Shown here: piece by piece, positions 58,640-64,000 of the stretch
Numbering within the stretch: position 1 is the stretch's first letter
Layout: each line of letters opens with the position of its first letter
Assembly (NCBI GenBank): GCA_947488815.1
Contig: CANLCC010000002.1
Span: 1-64,000 of the forward strand
Length of the DNA stretch: 64,000 nucleotides
Source of the DNA: CAIQIA01 sp945861105
GTDB taxonomy: Bacteria > Cyanobacteriota > Cyanobacteriia > PCC-6307 > Cyanobiaceae
Direction of reading: 5' to 3'
Program-made: the position numbers and the translations under genes
The notes under the pieces: model-generated
Databases searched by the model: none
What the model saw: only the letters and a program-made list of their open reading frames with translations
What the model was told of the DNA's origin: nothing

Positions 58640-59306
58640 CTCCCCGATAGGTGTGAATCAGCTGCGGCCGTTCGGGCTGCTCAATCTTCTGACGAAGGTA
58701 TCGGATGTAGACATCCAGAACATTGCCATCGCCGAAGAAGTTCGGCCCCCAGACATTCTCAAGAATCTCGCCACGGGAGACCACCCGGCCGGCCTGGCGG
58801 GCCAGAAACAGCAGCAGGTCGTACTCGCGGGCCGCCAGGGAGATGGTGACGCCGCCGCGGCTCACGTCACGGCTGCGGGGATCGATGACCAGATCACCGA
58901 TGGTGATCAGCGTCTCGGTCACCGGCGCCTCCGCCGCCGTGCGACGCAGCAGGGCCCGGCAACGGGCCAGCAGTTCCTCAAGGGCGAAGGGCTTGATCAG
59001 GTAGTCGTCGGCGCCGGCATCCAGGGCCTGAACCCGGTCGGTCACCTGATCACGGCCGGTGAGCATGATCACGGGGACCCGCACGCCGGTCTCGCGCAGC
59101 CGTCGGCAGACGGCCAGACCGTCCATGTCCGGCAGACCCCAGTCCATCAGCACCAGGCTGGGGCATTCCTCGCGGATCATCGTGAGGGCCTGGATGCCGT
59201 CGTGGGCCTGGCGGACCGCATAGCCCTCGCACTCAAGCTCCAGGGCCAGAAACCTGGCCAGGGCAGGATCGTCGTCCACCACCAGCAGGGAGAGATCCTG
59301 ATCCAT
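58605..59306 (-). CDS. OmpR/PhoB-family response regulator
   Basis: A 233-residue transcription factor. The receiver has LLVVDDDPALARFLALELE, phosphoacceptor D55 in LVLMDWGLPDMDGLAVC, and K105 in YLIKPFALEELLAR. The winged-helix domain (about residues 130-228) reads ISLAAREYDLLLFLARQAGR, then VSRGEILENVWGPNFFGDGN and VLDVYIRYLRQKIEQ, with the final hairpin IHTYRGVGYML. The neighbourhood suggests control by the adjacent PAS kinase. The sequence is close in style to several cyanobacterial OmpR regulators (NblR-, RppA-type), and I cannot say which. Confidence 0.93.
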   Translation of the reverse strand: MDQDLSLLVVDDDPALARFLALELECEGYAVRQAHDGIQALTMIREECPSLVLMDWGLPDMDGLAVCRRLRETGVRVPVIMLTGRDQVTDRVQALDAGADDYLIKPFALEELLARCRALLRRTAAEAPVTETLITIGDLVIDPRSRDVSRGGVTISLAAREYDLLLFLARQAGRVVSRGEILENVWGPNFFGDGNVLDVYIRYLRQKIEQPERPQLIHTYRGVGYMLRASDDA

Positions 59307-59423
59307 GGTCCCGGAGTCCGGCTCCGAACCGCTCTGTGCTCACCCTAACGGTCAGCCGAAACTTTTCGGTGCAGCGCGGAGGCCGCACGGCACCGCGGGT
59401 CTCAATGGGGAGACACACGGGTC

Positions 59424-59888
59424 GTGACGATGGCATTCACCCAGGCACTGCTGCCCGCCCCGCGGGAGGAAGAGGCGCTGCTGCAGTGGTGCGACGGCCG
59501 GCTGCTGCCGGCCCTGGCGCAGCTGGACCTGGTGGTGGAGCAGTTCGACGACATGCCGGGGCTGATCTTCGCCAGCGATCGCCCGGGCCAGGGGCTGGCC
59601 CCCAGGGCCCACGTGAAGCTGTTGTGCGACTGGTCTTCGGCGAGGGTCAGCGGCGACGTGCTCGTGGAAATGCGCAGCGGCGAACTGATGGCCATGCGCG
59701 ACACCCGTTGCCAGCGGCTGATGGCGCAGCTGCTGGAGCTGATGCAGGCCAGCGGATCCCCCCTGGAGCCGGTGGCCCTCAGGGTGCGGCGACCGGGGCG
59801 GGCAACGGCCTGGCCAGGGCTGCTGGGGCCAGCCCCTCACGCAGGGCCAGCACCAGCCCTGCAGCCTCCGCATAACTATCCACGCTGA
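59424..59888 (+). CDS. Conserved hypothetical protein
   Basis: A 154-residue frame from GTG 59424 (ATG 59430 is also possible). Residues 1-115 are protein-like: LLQWCDGRLLPALAQLDLVV, QFDDMPGLIFASDRPGQG, then HVKLLCDWSSARVSGDVLVE and LMAQLLELMQASG. I recognise no named family. The last ~37 residues (after PLEPVALRVRRPG) are Pro/Ala/Arg-rich and coincide with the 3' end of the minus-strand DUF3326 gene. They look like read-through of a lost stop codon. The antisense overlap is 110 nt, the longest in the window. Confidence 0.6.
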   Translation: MTMAFTQALLPAPREEEALLQWCDGRLLPALAQLDLVVEQFDDMPGLIFASDRPGQGLAPRAHVKLLCDWSSARVSGDVLVEMRSGELMAMRDTRCQRLMAQLLELMQASGSPLEPVALRVRRPGRATAWPGLLGPAPHAGPAPALQPPHNYPR

Positions 59889-60828
59889 GCACCGGAAAGC
59901 CCAGGGCTGCGCTGTCAACCTGCAGCAGGCAATGGTTGCTGCGCACGGCGATGACGGGAATGCCCCGGGCCAGGCAGCGCAGGCTGGCCTCTCCGCCGAG
60001 GGCCCCGGCCGGCAGCACCGCGACACCGATGTCGTCGATGGCCAGATCCCCCGGACGAGCTGCCTGGGGCTGCACCAGGTGGGGCGCGCGGCTGAGACCC
60101 ACGAGCACACAGGGCAGGAACGTGTGCCCCAGCTCCTCCGCTGCGGCCCGCGGATCCAGGGAGGGGAGCGGCGGCAGGGGGGCCAGGGCCGGCGCATGGG
60201 CGCAGGGCAGGCGCAGATGACGCACGAGCAGATGGCTGATCAGGGCCTCGGCGCCCGCCAGGGCATCCACACCGCTGCCCTGGCGGTAAGCCGCCAGGGT
60301 CTCGCTGCCGCTGTCGTCGGGGAAGCGGGCGACCACCGCGATGGCAGTGGCGCCGGCCTGGTGCAGCCGTTCGCCACCCTGCAGCAGCACGCCCGGATTC
60401 TGGAGGCGTCCCCAGCTGCTGCCGCTGGCGGCCGGCGCCAGCTCCACCCCCACGGGGCCAGCGGTCACCAGGACCGGCCCGGTGTCGAGGCCGAGGGTGG
60501 CCCCTGCCGCCGCAAACACCTGCCGATGGCGCAGGGCCAGCTCGGGCTCGATGGCGGCATCGAGCAGCAGGCCCAGCCGCTGACGTCGACAGGGCCGCAG
60601 CAGCAGCTCGGCGCGGGCGAAGGCATCCAGACTCCAGCCCTCGACGTACTGCAGCCGCGGATCGCTCCAGTACAGGGAGGCCCCGTTGACGACGTTGGGA
60701 TGGGTGATCAGGCAGCCGCTGGCCGCCGCCAGCAGACGCGCCACCGGCAAGGCATCACCGGCATAGCCCCCCTGGTCACAGCCGATGCCGGTGGGCACCA
60801 CCAGCAGGCAGGGGAGCGGCGGGGTCAC
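59779..60828 (-). CDS. DUF3326 family protein
   Basis: A 349-residue protein of the DUF3326 family, known mainly from cyanobacteria. GTG 60828 overlaps the upstream stop (GTGA); a GTG at 60861 is less likely. Conserved blocks: LVVPTGIGCDQGGYAGDALP, CLITHPNVVNGASLYWSD, YVEGWSLDAFA, GATAIAVVARFPDDSG, GVDALAGAEALISHLLVRHL, CAHAPALAPL, and EELGHTFLPCVLVGLSRAP. The density of conserved His, Cys, Asp and Asn residues suggests an enzyme, but the reaction is unknown. It ends a minus-strand run after a ferredoxin. Confidence 0.88.
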   Translation of the reverse strand: MTPPLPCLLVVPTGIGCDQGGYAGDALPVARLLAAASGCLITHPNVVNGASLYWSDPRLQYVEGWSLDAFARAELLLRPCRRQRLGLLLDAAIEPELALRHRQVFAAAGATLGLDTGPVLVTAGPVGVELAPAASGSSWGRLQNPGVLLQGGERLHQAGATAIAVVARFPDDSGSETLAAYRQGSGVDALAGAEALISHLLVRHLRLPCAHAPALAPLPPLPSLDPRAAAEELGHTFLPCVLVGLSRAPHLVQPQAARPGDLAIDDIGVAVLPAGALGGEASLRCLARGIPVIAVRSNHCLLQVDSAALGFPVLSVDSYAEAAGLVLALREGLAPAALARPLPAPVAAP

Positions 60829-61007
60829 GGGATGAGCAGCACGGCTTCCAGACGCAGCCACTGCTGGCCATCGCTGCGGCCGTGGGCGGCCGTCACAGCC
60901 CAGCGCAACGGATCCCCGTGGGCCGCCAGGGCCTGGCGACAGGCCCCGGCGGGATCATGCCGCCAGACCTCCAGCGGCAGGAGCAGCTCCAGCTCCAGAA
61001 ACCGCAT
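60825..61007 (-). CDS. Small conserved protein between ferredoxin and DUF3326
   Basis: A 60-residue protein from ATG 61007, sharing TGATG with the ferredoxin stop and GTGA with the DUF3326 start, so translation of the three is coupled. The sequence begins MRFLELELLLPLEVWRHD and contains WAVTAAHGRSDGQQWLRLEA. It has a mixed alpha/beta look with no cysteines and no membrane segment. I know no function. The tight packing argues that it is real and works with its neighbours. Confidence 0.7.
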   Translation of the reverse strand: MRFLELELLLPLEVWRHDPAGACRQALAAHGDPLRWAVTAAHGRSDGQQWLRLEAVLLIP

Positions 61008-61336
61008 CACTTCTGGTATTGACCGAACTGGGCCTCGTAGAGCGCATCTTCCTGCCCCGCCACCAGCTCCAGATCGCTGAGGGGGTAGGCGACGCACAGC
61101 AGGGCGAAACCGGCCTGGCGCAGCTCGTCCTTCACCCCCATGGCATCGGGCTGGTTCACCTGGCCCGTGGTGAGACGGGCGGCACAGGTGGTGCACACCC
61201 CCGAACAGCACGAGCTGGGCAGCGCCACCCCCGCGGCCTCGGCGGCCTGCAGCACGGTCTGGTCGGCACGGCAGGCAAAGCTGTGGCGGACGCCGTTCAC
61301 GTCGGCGTGAATGGTGAAGGAAGGAGACTCGGACAC
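61007..61336 (-). CDS. 2Fe-2S ferredoxin
   Basis: A 109-residue plant-type ferredoxin from GTG 61336. Cluster ligands are C43, C48, C51 in PSSCCSGVCTTCAA and C81 in ALLCVAYPLSD. An extra cysteine sits at position 44. The N-terminal strand is FTIHADVNGVRHSFACRADQ. It is longer and more divergent than photosynthetic PetF and has a C-terminal extension ending FGQYQK, so it is probably a specialised electron donor for its operon partners (2OG oxygenase, 60-residue protein, DUF3326). Confidence 0.92.
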   Translation of the reverse strand: MSESPSFTIHADVNGVRHSFACRADQTVLQAAEAAGVALPSSCCSGVCTTCAARLTTGQVNQPDAMGVKDELRQAGFALLCVAYPLSDLELVAGQEDALYEAQFGQYQK

Positions 61337-61363
61337 GGCCGCTCGTTGGCTGCTGCCATCGTC

Positions 61364-62062
61364 TCAGGCCAGGGGCTGCCACTCCTGGGGATGGGGCGCC
61401 AGATACTCGGCTGCGGCGCTGCCCGCCGGGGCCGTAAGCACGAAATCAAGGCTGATCGAAAACCGCCCGTCGTCATCATCGTTGGTCAGCACCGCATGGT
61501 CGGTGCTGCTGGGGAACAACACGAACAGGCCGGCCCGGGGGGCAAGATCAACCCAGGGTCTCAGCCAGCCACCAGGCAGCCTGGCATCCGGCCGGAAAGG
61601 GGATTCGTGACCCACCGCCAGGCCAGGCACCAGTTCGTTCACCTGCCGGTCGGGCCAGAGACGCAGGCAACCGCTGCGACCGCTGCCGTCGCCATTGAGG
61701 TAGTACACGCCGCTCAGGTGAGCATTGGGGTGATGGTGACGACCGACCACCTGGCCAGAGGTGCTGACCACGGGCCAGCAGCGCTGCAGGTGCAGGGCCA
61801 CCTGTTGGCGCTCAAAACCCAGAGCCTGGAGGTAGGCCCAGGCGTGGCCAGTCAGCTCGTCGATCAACCCGGTGAAGGTGGGATGACGATGCAGTTGCCA
61901 GACACCATTGAGATCACCCGTCCAGGCGCAATCAGGATCGGGATTGGCCTCGGCCTTGCCACGCAGCTCCAGAATGACCTGAAGCTGCCGGGCTAGGGCC
62001 AGGGGGTCGGGCCTCAGCTGCACCTGCCCGAGGGCAAGGGGGAAGAGGCCCTCGATCTTCAC
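61364..62062 (-). CDS. Putative 2OG-Fe(II) oxygenase (TIGR02466-like)
   Basis: A 232-residue protein with the features of TIGR02466, a putative 2-oxoglutarate/iron dioxygenase group shared with marine phages. VGRHHHPNAHLSGVYYLNGD gives the first iron-ligand region, GLFVLFPSSTDHAVLTND the distal histidine, and DGRFSISLDFVL the 2OG-binding arginine. The N-terminus begins LFPLALGQVQLRPDPLALAR. The substrate is unknown. It lies 17 nt after atpG and 27 nt before the ferredoxin on the same strand. Confidence 0.8.
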   Translation of the reverse strand: MKIEGLFPLALGQVQLRPDPLALARQLQVILELRGKAEANPDPDCAWTGDLNGVWQLHRHPTFTGLIDELTGHAWAYLQALGFERQQVALHLQRCWPVVSTSGQVVGRHHHPNAHLSGVYYLNGDGSGRSGCLRLWPDRQVNELVPGLAVGHESPFRPDARLPGGWLRPWVDLAPRAGLFVLFPSSTDHAVLTNDDDDGRFSISLDFVLTAPAGSAAAEYLAPHPQEWQPLA

Positions 62063-62079
62063 GCTTGGAACCGCCGAAA

Positions 62080-63027
62080 TCAGGCCATGGCGGCGGCGCC
62101 ACCCACCACCTCGAGGATCTCCTGGGTGATGGCTGCCTGACGGGCCTTGTTGTAATCAAGGGTCAGGGAGCGGGCCAGGGCCTTGGCGTTGTCGCTGGCG
62201 TTGTTCATGGCCGTCATGCGGCTGGCCAGTTCACTGGCGGCCGCTTCCTGCAGGCAGCGGAGGAGCTGATTCTGCAGATAGAGGGGCAGCAGGGCATCGA
62301 GCAGCTGGCTGGGGCTCTGCTCGAAGACCGTGTCCGACCGCAGCGGTGGCTGCTGGTTGGGGGCGCTGCCACGTTCGACGGCGAACTCACCGCCCCGGGT
62401 GGTGAGACGGAAGATCTCGTCATCCGGCCGGGCGATGCCCTGGGGATCCAGGGGCAACAGGGTCTGGAAGACAGGATTGCTGCTTACCAGGTTGATGAAC
62501 TTGGTGAACACCAGCTCGATCCGGTCGGTGCTTCCTGAGAGGAACTCGGCCAGGAGGGTGTCGGCGATGGTGGCGGCCTCCGCGGCCGTCGGCACCTGGT
62601 TGAGCCCCGTGAAGGAGGCATCGATGCGGTACTGACGGTTGCGGAAGTAGGTGTCGACCTTGCGACCGATGGTCACCAGGGAAACCTCCAACCCGGCAGC
62701 CTTGAGTTCGGCCACCCGTTGCTCGGTGCGCTTGATGATGTTGGCGTTGTAGCCACCACAGAGGCCCCGGTCGCCGGTGACGGCGACGAGGGTGACGTGG
62801 CGTGGCGTCCGGGTGCGGAGAAGCGCAGAATCGGCGGACTCCAGCCCCATGCGGGAGTCGAGGTTTTCGAGCACCCGCGCCAGACGGTCGGCGAAGGGCC
62901 GGGTGCGCAGCACCTGATCCTGGGCACGACGCACCTTGGCAGCAGCCACGAGACGCATGGCCTCGGTGATCTTGCGGGTGTTCTTGACGGAGGCGATGCG
63001 ATCGCGGATGTCTTTGAGGTTTGCCAT
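62080..63027 (-). CDS. atpG: ATP synthase gamma subunit
   Basis: Rotor shaft of F1, 315 residues from ATG 63027 (the frame is open upstream without conserved sequence). The N-terminal helix is NLKDIRDRIASVKNTRKITE, the C-terminal helix ASRMTAMNNASDNAKALARS. LVAVTGDRGLCGGYNANIIK is a family signature. The cyanobacterial insertion in the centre is present (about residues 195-230) but without the chloroplast regulatory cysteine pair. It is 10 nt downstream of atpA. In chloroplast nomenclature this is atpC. Confidence 0.97.
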   Translation of the reverse strand: MANLKDIRDRIASVKNTRKITEAMRLVAAAKVRRAQDQVLRTRPFADRLARVLENLDSRMGLESADSALLRTRTPRHVTLVAVTGDRGLCGGYNANIIKRTEQRVAELKAAGLEVSLVTIGRKVDTYFRNRQYRIDASFTGLNQVPTAAEAATIADTLLAEFLSGSTDRIELVFTKFINLVSSNPVFQTLLPLDPQGIARPDDEIFRLTTRGGEFAVERGSAPNQQPPLRSDTVFEQSPSQLLDALLPLYLQNQLLRCLQEAAASELASRMTAMNNASDNAKALARSLTLDYNKARQAAITQEILEVVGGAAAMA

Positions 63028-63037
63028 GGCTGCGGCC

Positions 63038-64000
63038 TCAGACGCCGACGGTGAGGCCGGCGACGACTTCCTTGATGGCTGCCTTGAGCAGCTCCTCGGA
63101 AGACTCGCTGAGGACCTTTTCAGACTGAACAGCACTGATGTACTCAGGCTTGCTGGACTTCAGGTACTCCCGCAGCTCGCGGACGAAATCGGCCACCTTC
63201 TCCACAGGGAGCTCGTCGAGGAGACCCTTGGTGCCGGCGTAGACGATGGCCACCTGCTCAGCAAGGATCAGGGGGCTGTACTGGGGCTGCTTGAGCAGTT
63301 CCCGCAGGCGCTTGCCGCGGCCCAGCTGGGCCTGGGTGGCAGCGTCCAGATCGGAGGCGAACTGGGAGAAGGCAGCCAGCTCGTCGAACTGGGCCAGCTC
63401 CAGCTTGAGGGTGCCGGCGATCTTCTTGATGGCCTTGGTCTGGGCTGCACCACCCACCCGGCTCACCGAAATGCCGACGTTGATGGCAGGACGGAGACCG
63501 GAGTTGAAGAGATCGGAACTCAGGAAGACCTGACCGTCGGTGATCGAGATCACGTTGGTGGGGATGTAAGCCGACACGTCACCGGCCTGGGTCTCAATGA
63601 TCGGCAGGGCGGTCATGCTGCCCTTGCCCATGGCATCGGACAGTTTGGCGGCCCGCTCCAGCAGACGGCTGTGGCAGTAGAAGACGTCGCCGGGGTAGGC
63701 CTCACGACCGGGGGGACGACGGAGCAGCAGCGACATCTGGCGGTAGGCCTGGGCCTGCTTGGTGAGGTCGTCGTAGACGACCAGGGTCGCCTTGCCCTTG
63801 TACATGAAGTACTCGGCGACGGCAGCGCCGGTGTAGGGGGCGAGGTATTGCAGAGCCGCGGGGTCGGAGGCGGTGGCGGAGACAACGACGGTGTAGTCGA
63901 GGGCGCCGCGCTCCCGCAGCACTTCGATCACGTTGGCGACCGAGGCGGCCTTCTGGCCGACGGCCACATACACGCAGACGACATCTTCACCCTTCTGGTT
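63038..64000 (-). CDS. atpA: ATP synthase alpha subunit, C-terminal 320 residues (cut by window edge)
   Basis: The part visible runs from NQKGEDVVCVYVAVGQKAAS to the stop at 63038; the N-terminal Walker A half lies beyond the right edge. Recognisable are the catalytic-interface segment LLRRPPGREAYPGDVFYCHS, GSMTALPIIETQAGDVSAYI, NVGISVSRVGGAAQTKAIKK, and the C-terminal bundle. It heads the minus-strand run into atpG. With the beta and epsilon genes 17 kb away, this is the cyanobacterial arrangement. Confidence 0.98.
   Translation of the reverse strand, partial: NQKGEDVVCVYVAVGQKAASVANVIEVLRERGALDYTVVVSATASDPAALQYLAPYTGAAVAEYFMYKGKATLVVYDDLTKQAQAYRQMSLLLRRPPGREAYPGDVFYCHSRLLERAAKLSDAMGKGSMTALPIIETQAGDVSAYIPTNVISITDGQVFLSSDLFNSGLRPAINVGISVSRVGGAAQTKAIKKIAGTLKLELAQFDELAAFSQFASDLDAATQAQLGRGKRLRELLKQPQYSPLILAEQVAIVYAGTKGLLDELPVEKVADFVRELREYLKSSKPEYISAVQSEKVLSESSEELLKAAIKEVVAGLTVGV

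Overview
The window looks like chromosomal DNA of a high-GC picocyanobacterium of the Cyanobium / freshwater-halotolerant Synechococcus type. The markers are cyanobacteria-restricted or cyanobacteria-typical genes: the ferredoxin-thioredoxin reductase variable chain, ribosomal protein PSRP-3 (Ycf65), cyanobacterial-type rpoZ, DUF1818 and DUF3326 proteins. The ATP synthase genes are split into an atpD-atpC (beta-epsilon) pair and a separate atpA-atpG (alpha-gamma) end. GC content is very high by eye, and at least six copies of the HIP1 palindrome GCGATCGC are present. There is no CRISPR array, tRNA, rRNA or intact insertion sequence that I can see.

Layout. 1-0.85 kb: a decayed HEPN gene overlapping an intact-length MNT nucleotidyltransferase (remains of a HEPN/MNT toxin-antitoxin pair). 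0.88-27 kb: a large surface-polysaccharide locus. It holds GDP-fucose synthesis (gmd, fcl), dTDP-rhamnose synthesis (rmlA, rmlD, rmlB, rmlC), several glycosyltransferases, two sulfotransferases plus a degenerate third, an FkbH-like protein, an SLC13-type anion (possibly sulfate) transporter and several unrecognised modular proteins. cysS follows at 27.1-28.5 kb. A minus-strand UDP-sugar operon lies at 28.5-32.2 kb (galE, UDP-xylose synthase, UDP-glucose dehydrogenase, small protein). 32.3-37.5 kb: housekeeping and conserved hypothetical genes (rpoZ, DUF1818, an Hsp70-like protein, ftrV, pyrR). 37.6-47.3 kb: gpmI, secG, a KimA-like permease, ppk2, groEL/groES with a CIRCE operator, atpD/atpC, PSRP-3. 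47.3-56.8 kb: transaldolase-like enzyme, HAD phosphatase, pepP, a chain of overlapping genes from a CNNM/CBS protein through a GTPase to nadD and nadE, an M23 peptidase and alanine dehydrogenase. 56.8-59.3 kb: a signalling cluster (PAS protein, soluble histidine kinase, two response regulators). 59.4-64 kb: a minus-strand run atpA-atpG-2OG oxygenase-ferredoxin-60 aa protein-DUF3326.

How the genes work together (inference). The nucleotide-sugar enzymes could supply GDP-fucose, dTDP-rhamnose, UDP-glucuronate, UDP-xylose and UDP-galactose. With the sulfotransferases this points to a sulfated, fucose- and rhamnose-containing heteropolysaccharide. The SLC13 transporter could bring in sulfate for PAPS. 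Polymerase, flippase and export genes (Wzx/Wzy/Wza/Wzc) are not in the window.

Most notable observations. (1) Two convergent genes at 4.6-6.8 kb encode colinear homologues of an unrecognised ~200-residue domain, one of them fused to a further ~310-residue domain. (2) Adjacent genes at 11.8-16 kb descend from a common TPR-sulfotransferase ancestor; in one the PAPS-binding signature has been lost and a glycosyltransferase-like domain follows. (3) The HEPN toxin is a pseudogene while its MNT partner, with an altered GS motif, stays open. (4) Three 14-nt tandem repeats lie between pyrR and gpmI. (5) Ten of fourteen convergent gene pairs overlap at their 3' ends; of the four that do not, two (groEL and atpC) are separated by clear hairpin terminators.
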